DNA from: Thiodiazotropha sp040506195
Lineage (GTDB): Bacteria > Pseudomonadota > Gammaproteobacteria > Chromatiales > Chromatiaceae
Reading direction: 5' to 3'
Assembly: GCA_040506195.1 (NCBI GenBank)
Contig: JBEVXH010000002.1
Span: 572,904 to 636,903 of the forward strand
Length of the DNA: 64,000 nt
Below, one piece after another: positions 41,456-51,411 of the stretch; within the stretch, counting starts at the first letter, position 1; every line of letters begins with the position of its first letter. The position numbers were made by a program, and so were the translations under genes. The notes beneath the pieces are model-generated. The model made no database searches and was not told the origin of the DNA. It was given only the letters and a program-made list of their open reading frames with translations.

Positions 41456-43963
41456 ATGGAACATTCGTGGGTATCTGGCGAAATGTATGAGTCATATTTT
41501 GGATTCAAGGATACACCTTTCAGACTGAGTGCTGACGAGAGGTTTCGCTATGCTCACAAAAACTATCTCCGCGCCTCCGCACATCTTGCCTATGCGCTGG
41601 AACAAGGTGAAGGATTCGTCCTGATAACCGGTCAACCCGGTTCTGGTAAAACTACCTTGATCAGGGATGTCATCTCGGAACTTGATGAAACCAGCTACCA
41701 CACCCTCAACCTCGTAACCAGTCAGCTGCAGGCAGAAGAACTCCTGAGAAAGATGGCGCTGGAATATGGATTTCCAGCCGAGAGCTATAATAAGGCAACC
41801 CTGCTGACAGTTATACATAAACACCTTTCAACATTGCACGAAAAGGGAAAACAGTCGATTCTATTCCTCGATGAAGCACAGAATCTCTCCTCGAACGGAC
41901 TGGAGGAACTGCGGTTACTATCCAATCTGCAACAGGGAAAGCACTCCCTTTTGCAAGTAATCCTGGCCGGTCATGAAGATCTGCGCCGACTCTTGCTGGG
42001 TCCTGATATGGAGCATATCCAACAAAGACTGATTGCAACCTGCCGGATCGATTCTCTACCCCTGGAACAGACCCAGGCATACATTATTCATCGACTTGAG
42101 CATGTAGGCTGGCAGAGTGACCCACAGATAAAGGATGAGGTCTTTCATCTAATTCACATGGCTTCTCAGGGTATACCCAGAAACGTCAACCACTTGATGA
42201 ATCATCTCTTACTATTAGCCTATCTCGAAGAGAAACACATCCTGACCGGCGAAGATACTTTAACCGTCATAGAAGAACTGGTTGACCAGCAGCGGATTTG
42301 CTTGGCTGGCGAGAAGAGTTTCGAGCATCTCGTCAGTAACTATCGCGCTGAAAAACAACTGCAAATAACACACCATGCCATCGCCAACCAATCGGGGGCT
42401 TCCCTGCCGCCAAATGAGCTTGATCACTGGCCCATTGAGCAGCAGCAAGACAACATTGTCACAGCCAGCCAATCCACCAGTAACCGCCTCATGCCAGCAA
42501 ACGATAACATTGCCCCTAAGAGTGATATTGAACTGGAGGAACCTGAATCCGAATGTTTCCTGCGGCGTGATAACACGCCAAGCGAACCAGTAAAAGTAGT
42601 CGATCCAGCGACTGGTACAAATACACTAAAAACCGATCAAACGCGCTATTGTAATGCGCAAACTGAGGAGTCCTTGCTTCATGGCAAGGGACCTGGTCCT
42701 GAGCCAGGACTCCCCAATGCCGATGAAATCTGGAACGGAGCAATCAACACCCGGGATATGGGCACACTTTTTCCCGGTAGCCGGCAACAGGAATCGATCA
42801 TTACCGCTGAATCAGCCAAATTGCAATCAACCACACAACCTGTTGGTGGAGAAGTCTTCAAGGACAGTGAGCACCGCTGGGGAGGGGTCTGGTTCATGTC
42901 CAGCGGCAACAGCACAATACAACCCGGCAACAACCCGCATCAGGATGCAACCGCGCTATCCGACACCACACTGCCGGACAAGTCTGTCGAGAGGATGGAT
43001 CATAGTACCGTGACCGATGATAATCTCAGCGTACCTGCAGTCTGGGTTGAGGATTTTCCAGGCATCACCGCCAATGGCAGTGAAGAGTTCAATCACCCTC
43101 GAAAGGTCTCCGACAAGATTGCGATTCTGAGAAGATCCATCATCCATGTGATTGCATTGGTCACCATCGGCGTGATGGGATTGCTGGCAATGCAAATGCT
43201 TCCTGACCGGATCAGCCTTTTTTACAATAAAAGCGAAGCACAACAATCAGATTTGACTGGCATCTCAAAGCAAGTCGCACCTCCATTGAATAAAGAGCAC
43301 ACACAGGACAAAACGCCCCCCAACACTCCAGACCTGGATAAGACTGTAAAACAAGGTATAGAGATGCCTGTAACCCCACCCGAGCAGGGTATGACCGTTA
43401 GTCAAGAACCACATGCTACAAAAGCTCACGGGACCGGTCAGTCTGATGGTTTTTCAATGAATATGGAACAGATTGCAAATGATGAGACAGCAGCGCATCA
43501 TCAATCAACAAAAAAGATCGATGCCGTGGAAGCCAAACACGAGGCCAGTGAAACAGTAGCTTCTAAAGTTATCCCTCTTGAGATGGGCAAATCAGATATC
43601 AGCTCTTTTCACAATATCGAATTGGCCAAGCGTTATATTGTTTATTTCGACTTCAACACCTCCGACATACCTTCTGACTATAAACCACTGTTGAAATCCA
43701 TCCGTAACAAGATGCTGCTTGATGAGAACAATTTTTTAAAAATTACCGGTTATGCCGATTCCCAAGGAAGTGGCAACTATAATTATCGCCTGTCACTGAA
43801 GCGTGCAGAAGAGGTAAAAGAGTATTTCTCCATACGCGGCATTGCCAATGACCGGTTGCACGTTGCAGCAGTCGGTCCAGTCGAAAATGGCGGCACACGG
43901 CTTGAAAGCATCGATGCCAGAAGAAAAATAAGACGGGTTGAAGTTATCCTTTTTCCTAAATAG
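41456..43963 (+). CDS. ExeA-type AAA ATPase fused to an OmpA peptidoglycan-binding domain
   Basis: An 835-residue protein. The N-terminal ATPase has YFGFKDTPFRLS, Walker A GQPGSGKTTLIRD and Walker B ILFLDEAQNL, as in GspA/ExeA and exosortase-associated ATPases. A low-complexity linker of about 270 residues leads to one transmembrane helix (near 560-585), then a second linker and an OmpA-like domain (about 720-835: YFDFNTSDIPSDY, ITGYADSQGSGNYNYRLSLKR, RRVEVILF). It should span the inner membrane with ATPase inside and peptidoglycan contact outside. No secretin or other secretion gene is nearby. GTG 41453 is an alternative start. Confidence 0.88.
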   Translation: MEHSWVSGEMYESYFGFKDTPFRLSADERFRYAHKNYLRASAHLAYALEQGEGFVLITGQPGSGKTTLIRDVISELDETSYHTLNLVTSQLQAEELLRKMALEYGFPAESYNKATLLTVIHKHLSTLHEKGKQSILFLDEAQNLSSNGLEELRLLSNLQQGKHSLLQVILAGHEDLRRLLLGPDMEHIQQRLIATCRIDSLPLEQTQAYIIHRLEHVGWQSDPQIKDEVFHLIHMASQGIPRNVNHLMNHLLLLAYLEEKHILTGEDTLTVIEELVDQQRICLAGEKSFEHLVSNYRAEKQLQITHHAIANQSGASLPPNELDHWPIEQQQDNIVTASQSTSNRLMPANDNIAPKSDIELEEPESECFLRRDNTPSEPVKVVDPATGTNTLKTDQTRYCNAQTEESLLHGKGPGPEPGLPNADEIWNGAINTRDMGTLFPGSRQQESIITAESAKLQSTTQPVGGEVFKDSEHRWGGVWFMSSGNSTIQPGNNPHQDATALSDTTLPDKSVERMDHSTVTDDNLSVPAVWVEDFPGITANGSEEFNHPRKVSDKIAILRRSIIHVIALVTIGVMGLLAMQMLPDRISLFYNKSEAQQSDLTGISKQVAPPLNKEHTQDKTPPNTPDLDKTVKQGIEMPVTPPEQGMTVSQEPHATKAHGTGQSDGFSMNMEQIANDETAAHHQSTKKIDAVEAKHEASETVASKVIPLEMGKSDISSFHNIELAKRYIVYFDFNTSDIPSDYKPLLKSIRNKMLLDENNFLKITGYADSQGSGNYNYRLSLKRAEEVKEYFSIRGIANDRLHVAAVGPVENGGTRLESIDARRKIRRVEVILFPK

Positions 43964-44495
43964 TGACAATAATGTGGTTGTAATAATTAGATAATGGTTC
44001 TTTGGGGCCAGGACCCATGGAGTTACTGCCGCTTGATTTTCCGCAACCTCCTCTCTGTCCAGTAACTGTTTTGTCGATCGCCTTCTTCCCCCACATTCAC
44101 CGCCCCCAACCCCGGTCAATGCACGCATTCTGATCGATGCAACCGGCATGCATGACCTCCATTATATGATCACTGTTTATTTTAATTATCATAAAGTTTA
44201 TATTTATTAACGTTATAAGATTCCACCTTTACACAAATCCAGCCACATTCAATGTATATTCGATCATCAGCACAGTAAAGCAATCCACTTCCATAATTGG
44301 GAGTCACCAGACACAGCCATACCCCGTATCATTTACCGCAATACAACAAGAGCTCATTAAAACGTTAAGAAAGCCTGTACTTTGTAGTTACTCACAAAAA
44401 AAGAATACTATTACAGCAGTCTATAACTGATCCGACATGGCGTGTTATAAGATAAAGATGGGATGTGTGAGCAGGTGTATTAAAGGGATCCGACT
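43964..44495. other. Non-coding AT-rich interval
   Basis: About 530 bases without a plausible gene. The last 300 bases before the VirK-like gene are AT-rich and presumably contain its promoter. No terminator or repeat was identified. Confidence 0.4.
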
Positions 44496-45485
44496 ATGTT
44501 CAAACAGTTATCTCTTATCTTACGGTCTTCATCGAAGATTACTGTTGATCCAGAACATCGGCGAACAAAACTAAGTCCGCTAAAGTATGGTCCGCTGCTG
44601 GGACGAAGCCTCTATTTCACCATGGCACTCCTCAATAGCAAAGACATGTTTCGCATGGACCAAAAAACGCTGTCCCATTTCAAGCATCTGATTGAGGCAT
44701 ATCCCGAGGCCATTCCCAGCATCTTCTGGCCCTATCAATGTATCAGTTGGGATACATCGGACCGAGTTAATTATCTCCACAATCATTTTGCGACTCTACC
44801 CGACCTGAGATATCAAATCGATTACCTGGCAAACCACCAGTGCACCCTTGTGGATGCGGACAATATCTATCCCAGGCTTCGGATTGTAATTGACAAGAAT
44901 GATCTGTTTCTGAGAGAGGGTATGATTACACTCAATCTATATACCGGCCATGAACGGATCTTCACCCTGGCATTTTCGCTGTATAAAGATAAGATCAATC
45001 AAATCTGCGCCATTGCCGGCGCGATTCAAGGCCGAAGAATGGACGGCATCACTGATCTCTATCGTGATATGACTAAAATAACTTACGGCATCAGACCGAG
45101 GGATCTAATGATCGAGGCCTTTCAAACCCTATGCAGGTCTTTGGGCGTAATAAAAATATACGCTGTCTCAGAGTCACACAGGCAGCATAGACACCATTTT
45201 TACCGCTTGAAAAACAAACAGAACCAACCGAGTCTCAACTATGATGAGGTCTGGTCTGATCGTAGCGGCATCCGCTGCAATGACACTTTTTTTGAGTTGC
45301 CCCTGATCCCCGTACGAAAACCGCTGGCACACATCATCTCAAGGAAGAGATCCATGTATCGGAATCGTTATAGCTTGTTGGAGAGACTTGAACAGGCGAT
45401 TGAGCAGGGCCTTGCAGTCCTTGGTCCGTGGACATTGCATGAACAAAATCATTACAAGCCGAATATGCTCAAATCTGAACTCTGA
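44496..45485 (+). CDS. VirK/YbjX (DUF535) family protein
   Basis: A 329-residue protein. The DUF535 pattern is seen in LYTGHERIFTLAFSLY, CAIAGAIQGRR, DLYRDMTKITYGIRPRDLMI and the C-terminal ISRKRSMYRNRYSLLERL. Family members influence resistance to antimicrobial peptides and virulence in enterics, with unknown chemistry. It stands alone, with a long upstream non-coding region. Confidence 0.8.
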   Translation: MFKQLSLILRSSSKITVDPEHRRTKLSPLKYGPLLGRSLYFTMALLNSKDMFRMDQKTLSHFKHLIEAYPEAIPSIFWPYQCISWDTSDRVNYLHNHFATLPDLRYQIDYLANHQCTLVDADNIYPRLRIVIDKNDLFLREGMITLNLYTGHERIFTLAFSLYKDKINQICAIAGAIQGRRMDGITDLYRDMTKITYGIRPRDLMIEAFQTLCRSLGVIKIYAVSESHRQHRHHFYRLKNKQNQPSLNYDEVWSDRSGIRCNDTFFELPLIPVRKPLAHIISRKRSMYRNRYSLLERLEQAIEQGLAVLGPWTLHEQNHYKPNMLKSEL

Positions 45486-45743
45486 TGGCATAACATTATA
45501 TAATCAGTCACCCCGCTCAGACATGGTTGTCAACCATTTTGGTAATATTACCGTTTGCACAATCCCGCTCTTGATAGGAATAAAATTACTGCTAATAGTT
45601 TATGGGTGGATAGCGTTTTTATTGTTATGAAAACAGGAATGAATGAGGATGTCGTCACTGCTACCAGGATGGCATGTCCATCAATTTAATGGAGTAGTAC
45701 CCCGCCTTTATAGATTTCCACCAATCATCAAGGAGTGACCGAT

Positions 45744-48074
45744 ATGGCAAGTGAGCAGAAAGGTTCAGGACGCGGCAAGGAAATCAGTTCCAAGCTAGTG
45801 CTTAGAGGCCTCAACAAGGGAGAGGAAAAACCTCGGATCGAGATCACACTAATCGATCGGGAAGGTAAGGTGTTTGAGGCTGTACAGATAGCAGAAGATG
45901 GCGATTTCGGCCTGCCCTCAAACACTATCGAGAAAGCCCATCGCATTCGCATAGGCCCCACCGTGGAAGCAGTGAGCGGAGAGGCCCCGGCTTCGATATT
46001 TCTAAACTACCGCGTTGCCGATTTCAAGGCGGCCCTGGAGCGAGGTGTATTGGATATCGGTCGCAGAGTGTGGCGGGAATGGTTGTTCCGCTACCGCTGT
46101 GTATCAGGAAGTGTCCATCGATGCCGCCCCTCTCCCTGGTGGTACCGACAATTGGCTGGCGCAGTCAGGCGCCCGCTGAGCCTATCCAGCAAACGATTTG
46201 AACTGTCCCGCCTGGCCAGGGCATCCAATCAACTTCCAAGCGTCGCCAGCTTCCCCAATAACCTGGAATTGGGTGAAATTATAGCCTGGCCGATCAGATG
46301 CACCCCCATCTGTTTGGGCACGATCGAGGTCTATAGGCGCATATGCTGCTGTGAACCCTGGATATTCAGTGATCATCGATTGGAGCGTTTAATCAGGGAA
46401 TTGGAAGAGTTGCTCGAACGAGTTCCCCAAGTGCCCGATTTTATCGATCCCCCAGGACCTGATCCCGATCCGGCACCTTTTCAGCGAGCCTTTTTTCGGG
46501 AGGGTGCCCTGGACGAGCGCGCCCTGCATGCCGGAGAGGACTTGTATGCCTTGCGCACGCTCCCCGCAGAGCGGATTGCCGCGTATGTCAACGCCAGACC
46601 CTACCTGTTGTGTCGGCATTATGAATGCAGCACACCCGTTAAGGTGGCCGAGGGTGCAATCGGCGCCGACGGCCGATTCAATATCTGTTGGCACGAGTTC
46701 CCCGTCTTGCTTCGGAGAGGTTGCCATGAAGAGTACGCCTACAAGATCAAACAGCGATTCGGTCCATTTACCATCACAATCTATAATGGTGTTAGCGCAG
46801 GCCTTTGGTACGATGCCGATGACAATGCGCTCCTCAGGTCCTATCACCCCCTGGCCATTGCCTGCCGTGACAATGGCGGTGAAGGCGATGCGTTCGTCTA
46901 TCTGGATGAGATAGGTGATACTGATTCATCATTGCTCAATACTCCCGATCAGACAACAGCCACATCGGTAGCTTCACCTGGATCGAACGGCGGCGTTGCT
47001 TTTCCCAGCGGCGGTCCGGCGGGTAATGGCGCACATGATCGAAACTGGGGCGGCACCCTCAAACTTGCCATCATGTTTTCCGAAAGCATGCGCAATACGG
47101 GCGCCAAATATTATCGGGTGAGCGTGACCGAGGCGGATAACACCGGCAATCCGGTCGGATCACCTGAATATGTCACAAGGGGACTTTCATGGAATAAGGC
47201 GGTCGCCGTACCCGGTGGTGTCGATGTGGTACCCGTAAGCCTGGGTCCTGTCAGCACATCGGCGCCTGACGAACCCCGTGACAATCTCTATCTGATCCCG
47301 TTTGATGGCGATCTGGGATCCAATGCGGATTGGGAAGCCGATCAGTACCATGTATTCCTCGATACCGGGGACGCAGCCAAACAATGGAGCGATCCCGATG
47401 CTGATGCCGGTCAGCCTGCAAAACGTCACATCGTGACCATTGAAGTCTTCAATGCCGCCGGTGAGCGTCTGCGGCCTAGCGGTACCCCTCCCTCGGGTCT
47501 TCCGGGAGCGGAGATCGAAGCCGCATTTACCTATCGCAGGAAGGTCCAGGATACAGGACCCACCAATATGGTGCCGTACGGCGCCTTGAGCCACCTGTTC
47601 TGGTGGGATAACAGAGACGTGGTGGCAACCATCGAGGATCTGAGGATGGATGGTGTAGCTTCGGATGAGGAGTGCCAGTTCATGAATGGCACAGAGAGTT
47701 CCACATTCGGCATCGGTTATCGTGCCTTTCACCCCTGGGAGTTGTTCCAGAAAAACCATGTAATCTCCTGGAGACGTGGTCTGAGCGGTGGTAGCGATAC
47801 GATGCTCAACAGCCCAAATAATATAGGCGTTCCACCTGGCGCCGAAGGTGCAAGTCCGACCCATACATTCGGCCATATGCTGAATCACCCCACACCGTCG
47901 ACACCGCCACGAACCAAGTGCGCTTTCACGGTGTTCCTGACAACCTATAACAAGCGCACCGATGGTGATGATCTGGACTTCAGCCGACGACACGACAATG
48001 CCGCATTCGCCCTGGATATTGCGCCGGAGGTATGTGTCCCTTGTCACTGTGAAGATGAGGAGGGCGACAACTGA
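45744..48074 (+). CDS. Large cysteine-containing protein of unknown function
   Basis: A 776-residue protein; AAGGAG sits 8 bases before ATG 45744. No signal peptide or membrane helix. The N-terminal 100 residues look beta-rich (KPRIEITLIDREGKVFEAVQ), the middle contains repeated cysteines (RYRCVSGSVHRC, TPICLG, RICCCEPW, LLCRHYEC) and an IGADGRFNICWHE turn reminiscent of carboxypeptidase-regulatory-like folds, and the C-terminus ends EVCVPCHCEDEEG. A Gly/Pro/Asn-rich section lies around 410-440. I recognise no family. It is a single-gene unit closed by a strong terminator. Confidence 0.75.
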   Translation: MASEQKGSGRGKEISSKLVLRGLNKGEEKPRIEITLIDREGKVFEAVQIAEDGDFGLPSNTIEKAHRIRIGPTVEAVSGEAPASIFLNYRVADFKAALERGVLDIGRRVWREWLFRYRCVSGSVHRCRPSPWWYRQLAGAVRRPLSLSSKRFELSRLARASNQLPSVASFPNNLELGEIIAWPIRCTPICLGTIEVYRRICCCEPWIFSDHRLERLIRELEELLERVPQVPDFIDPPGPDPDPAPFQRAFFREGALDERALHAGEDLYALRTLPAERIAAYVNARPYLLCRHYECSTPVKVAEGAIGADGRFNICWHEFPVLLRRGCHEEYAYKIKQRFGPFTITIYNGVSAGLWYDADDNALLRSYHPLAIACRDNGGEGDAFVYLDEIGDTDSSLLNTPDQTTATSVASPGSNGGVAFPSGGPAGNGAHDRNWGGTLKLAIMFSESMRNTGAKYYRVSVTEADNTGNPVGSPEYVTRGLSWNKAVAVPGGVDVVPVSLGPVSTSAPDEPRDNLYLIPFDGDLGSNADWEADQYHVFLDTGDAAKQWSDPDADAGQPAKRHIVTIEVFNAAGERLRPSGTPPSGLPGAEIEAAFTYRRKVQDTGPTNMVPYGALSHLFWWDNRDVVATIEDLRMDGVASDEECQFMNGTESSTFGIGYRAFHPWELFQKNHVISWRRGLSGGSDTMLNSPNNIGVPPGAEGASPTHTFGHMLNHPTPSTPPRTKCAFTVFLTTYNKRTDGDDLDFSRRHDNAAFALDIAPEVCVPCHCEDEEGDN

Positions 48075-48120
48075 TCGAAAGGGCCATGTACTCGAGTTAA
48101 CAATCACTAAATCTCAACAA

Positions 48121-48150
48121 GGAAAGCCCGACAATTGTATCGGGCTTTCC
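48121..48150 (+). terminator. Rho-independent terminator-like hairpin
   Basis: GGAAAGCCCGA and TCGGGCTTTCC are perfect 11-base arms around an 8-base loop, 47 bases after the stop of the 776-residue protein. The arms contain A- and T-runs, so it can work in both directions for the convergent genes. Confidence 0.7.
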
Positions 48151-48235
48151 TGCTGAAAATGCAAGGCCGTTGACCTACCGATGCTTTAACCGCAACCTGG
48201 TGGCGGGGAGGATCGGCGGCAAACTGCTCCGGCAG

Positions 48236-48829
48236 CTACTGTTCTATCACCAGAATCACGATCAGCAGCAGAACAACCGCCATCTCCGCGAGTGTGATCC
48301 AAACTATCCAGCGGGTGATACGCCGTGCCGAGGGTTTCATCGGCTGCCAAACCCGTTGCATATACCAACGCCAGGGCGGCAGCCAGGACCAGCGGCGCCA
48401 CAACCGTAGATAACCGTGCAGGTCCCTTCCCCACTGTTCGAGGCTGCGATCCACCTCGTCCAACCTCTGCCGCCGCTCCGTCTCCTCGGTGCCGCTGTAG
48501 TCGTCGGTAATAGTGAGAGTGCTGCCACTCATTGTAGATGGCTCGACCTGGAGACTTGTGGATCTTTTCAGCAGCCGATCGTACTTAATCCGCAAGCCCT
48601 TATCGATACGCTCCATGCTGAGTTCGGATTTTATATGCTTGCCGTTGCTGAGATTGAGTGCCTCGAAGGTGATCCGATCATTGCCCACAGACTCCCAGCA
48701 CTCTATCTCGAGTAGTGAATTGATGCGGAACAGGCGCTCCAAGTCGCCGATGAAGTTCTGCAACTGGTCCATGGAGAGCGGTGTCTCGATAGTTACCCAG
48801 GCAGCATCTTCGGATGGACCGGCACTCAT
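48236..48829 (-). CDS. Membrane-anchored hypothetical protein
   Basis: A 197-residue protein with a cytoplasmic domain (TPLSMDQLQNFIGDLERLFR, WESVGNDRITFEAL), a basic, Trp-rich juxtamembrane stretch (RRWSWLPPWRWYMQRVW) and a C-terminal helix (WITLAEMAVVLLLIVILVI). The N-terminal part resembles SRPBCC-like lipid/ligand-binding proteins only loosely. Its ATG overlaps the stress-protein stop by four bases, so the two are co-translated. Confidence 0.7.
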   Translation of the reverse strand: MSAGPSEDAAWVTIETPLSMDQLQNFIGDLERLFRINSLLEIECWESVGNDRITFEALNLSNGKHIKSELSMERIDKGLRIKYDRLLKRSTSLQVEPSTMSGSTLTITDDYSGTEETERRQRLDEVDRSLEQWGRDLHGYLRLWRRWSWLPPWRWYMQRVWQPMKPSARRITRWIVWITLAEMAVVLLLIVILVIEQ

Positions 48830-49290
48830 GACCCTGGGTGGGGAACGATCAACAGCGGGATTTTGAGCTCACGTACCAGCGTTCCGATGTCCATTCGGGA
48901 GCGGAAGCCTTCTATGCCCTTGGGTCGTGGCGAACCGACGACGACAAGGTCGAATACCATACCCCTGCTTGCATCAACCAGGCATTCTGCCGGTTTGCCG
49001 AACCGGGACTCATAGCTGAATTTAGCACCGGTCTCCTGAGTGGCTCTCCCCAATCGCTCCACCACCTCTGCAACTTCACCGTCGAGCTGGTCCTCGAGAT
49101 AGTTTCCGAATCTGTCCCGTGTCACCGCGTTGTTGAGCCAATCATCACCCATCATTCCTTTCCAGAATTCGGGAACCACAATCAGGTGGTGCAGGGCGAC
49201 GTCGCTGTGACACAGGTTCAATGCCTGCTCTTCGGCTGCGCGGGCACCATCGGTGCCGTGGCTGGCGCATAGTATTCGCTTGGGATTCAT
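48826..49290 (-). CDS. Universal stress protein (UspA family)
   Basis: A 154-residue single Usp domain: RILCASHGTDGARAAEEQAL at the start and FDLVVVGSPRPKGIEGFRS at the end, where the usual GxxGxxxG-S ATP loop is altered. Cytoplasmic. ATG 49290 is preferred over TTG 49293. It sits between a membrane-anchored partner (overlapping) and a small membrane protein plus exporter on the same strand. Confidence 0.88.
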   Translation of the reverse strand: MNPKRILCASHGTDGARAAEEQALNLCHSDVALHHLIVVPEFWKGMMGDDWLNNAVTRDRFGNYLEDQLDGEVAEVVERLGRATQETGAKFSYESRFGKPAECLVDASRGMVFDLVVVGSPRPKGIEGFRSRMDIGTLVRELKIPLLIVPHPGS

Positions 49291-49390
49291 CAATGCCTTT
49301 CACCACTGCCCGGCAAGCCAGTGCAATGTCTCATACCCATGGGTGTCTCTGATCCCATCCAATGGTATCAGTCAGTACACTAGGGCCTGC

Positions 49391-49552
49391 TCAACTGAAG
49401 AAGTAGACGCCCAGTGCAATCAGTAGCGCCAGAATCAGGGCGATAAGGTCTTCACGCCGGTCACTGGCAAAGATCGAGAGCGCGGAACCACGATGGAATT
49501 TTGCCCCTGCCTCTTCCTGAAGGTCGATATCTTGACTATGCTGGTCGATCAT
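49391..49552 (-). CDS. Small single-helix membrane protein
   Basis: A 53-residue protein: polar N-terminus (DQHSQDIDLQEEAGAKFHRG) and one C-terminal helix (DLIALILALLIALGVYFF). GGAGGA lies before ATG 49552. It is 17 bases after the exporter gene and probably co-transcribed; it may be an accessory subunit. TAGGGCCTG (49381-49389) follows its stop. Confidence 0.65.
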   Translation of the reverse strand: MIDQHSQDIDLQEEAGAKFHRGSALSIFASDRREDLIALILALLIALGVYFFS

Positions 49553-49569
49553 GGAAATCCTCCTCCGGG

Positions 49570-51126
49570 TTAGATGGTTTCATGCACAAACAGCATGATC
49601 ACAAGGAGTGACAACACCGCCTTGGCGGTGCCCACCACGCCGCCGATCACCAACGGCTGGCCTCCCGCCTGCTTGATCGAGGCTACGGTGATCTGCATAC
49701 CTAGACCAGTCAGGCCGAAAGCGAAAAGCAGGGTGATCCACTGCCTGAACTTCTTGATCTTCTTGGCCGTATGCCGCACCGCCTTGTGTGCGCCTTTGAG
49801 GATCTTGTTGGCATCCTTCGAGAGTACCTTGGCATTGACCAAACCACGCAGCGCGGCATCGTCATCGATGCTCATCACTTTGCGGTTCTCGATCAATCGT
49901 GTCAGCGCCTGCTGGCGATCCACGCGCTGGACCTTGGGCAACGCCTGCTGCAGGCTTGCCACCTGCTCAGGTTTCAGCAGCTTCTCTGCGGCAATATCAT
50001 TGTCGAAATATTTGCCTTTATAGTGATTGGCGGGTGCGAAAATGCCGGTTGAAGAGAGGGCGAACATCAGAATGAAGCCGATCACGAAAACCGGAAATTT
50101 CTCAAATATCACACGCCCGGTATTGACCGCTTCCGCGCCCTCTTCACGACGCACATACCAGAGTGCCAGCCAGAGCACGATGATGGGGAGGAACAACACC
50201 CTGGTTATATTGAAGATCTCCGCCACCTTAAGTGTTTCGATGCCGTCGGGCTGGTAGGCCAATGCCGCACCGGCTACCTGGGCCGAGTTGAGGATACCGG
50301 TGCCGGCCCAGGCGCCGAACTGGATATGCCCCAGACCCAACAGCTGACCGATGACCGGAAAGATGAACATACAACCGACGCCCCAGAGCAGAATGGTGCC
50401 TATGGTATAGGCGATCTCCACCGATTTGGCCTGGACGACAGGCGCCGCAGCGACCGTCGCCGAAACCCCACAGACCCCCATGCCGGCGGAAAGCACACCC
50501 CCCATGGAGTTGGGTAGGTTGCGGCGGCGGGCAAACCAGAGCACCAGACCGACGGAGCCGAGCACGAAAAAGCCGATCAGCACCACCGAGAGACGCCCAA
50601 GGTGGGCCAGTTCGGCAAGGCTGTAGAGCGTGCCCAGTAGAATAACGCCGGTCTTCAGCCCCAGCCTCGACATGCGGATACCGTTATCGGCCCATTCGGG
50701 AATCTTGAACACATTGACGATCAGGATACCGGCCAGAATACCCAGCACTACATAGTTGAGACCCAGGACCTGGTGCAGATACTTCGCGCCCATCACCGGG
50801 CCCAGGCCCTTGCTCAGGACCGCCACGATAGGAGCGAGATACCAGCGAACGATCATCGCAACCAGGAGAATGAAGATGACCCCGGCCACGGTAGAGAGGT
50901 AATAGTCCAGATTCCCCTCCTCGTGGGTTCCGAACAGATGCCAAAGACCCACTACCACGCCGATCACACCCGCGGTGTAGGCGAGGCCGGTCATCTCACC
51001 AAGGTATTTAGAGATCTTCAGATAGCCAATCAGCCCCTCCTGAAGGCCGAATTGGGCGGTTACGCCGATTACCAGGAAAATGACGCCCATTATCAGTAGC
51101 GCCGGATGCTTGTGGGTATATACCAT
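49570..51126 (-). CDS. YeiH/UPF0324-type putative sulfate exporter
   Basis: A 518-residue inner-membrane protein with about 12 helices. LSAGMGVCGVSATVAAAPVV, WAGTGILNSAQVAGAALAY and FNITRVLFLPIIVLWLALW are hallmarks of the YeiH family. Beyond the family core it has a long hydrophilic insertion (about 385-460, LLKPEQVASLQQALPKVQRV) before the last helices, not usual in YeiH. AGGGG precedes ATG 51126. With the small membrane protein and Usp genes it forms a likely operon. Substrate assignment as sulfate/sulfonate is by family only. Confidence 0.8.
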   Translation of the reverse strand: MVYTHKHPALLIMGVIFLVIGVTAQFGLQEGLIGYLKISKYLGEMTGLAYTAGVIGVVVGLWHLFGTHEEGNLDYYLSTVAGVIFILLVAMIVRWYLAPIVAVLSKGLGPVMGAKYLHQVLGLNYVVLGILAGILIVNVFKIPEWADNGIRMSRLGLKTGVILLGTLYSLAELAHLGRLSVVLIGFFVLGSVGLVLWFARRRNLPNSMGGVLSAGMGVCGVSATVAAAPVVQAKSVEIAYTIGTILLWGVGCMFIFPVIGQLLGLGHIQFGAWAGTGILNSAQVAGAALAYQPDGIETLKVAEIFNITRVLFLPIIVLWLALWYVRREEGAEAVNTGRVIFEKFPVFVIGFILMFALSSTGIFAPANHYKGKYFDNDIAAEKLLKPEQVASLQQALPKVQRVDRQQALTRLIENRKVMSIDDDAALRGLVNAKVLSKDANKILKGAHKAVRHTAKKIKKFRQWITLLFAFGLTGLGMQITVASIKQAGGQPLVIGGVVGTAKAVLSLLVIMLFVHETI

Positions 51127-51411
51127 CGACTTGCCCCTCCGTTTGCAGATGGTCCATTGAGATCCTGCTGAACCATTTTTTTGTTATATTAAAAAACCGC
51201 GAGATCAGTGGGGTAAACTATATGCCGTTTCGATTGCTCATTTCAACCAGACGTCAGGAGATGCACCACCATATCCGGTGACATCCCTGTGTGAGAAACT
51301 GCGTCCCCAAACCTTATCTCGCTAAATTGCCGGGTGGTCCGCAAGTTACCCGTCTGCCTCCAGGAATCGGCTACACTTAATCCCATCAAAGATCCAGACC
51401 GGGAGATAACC

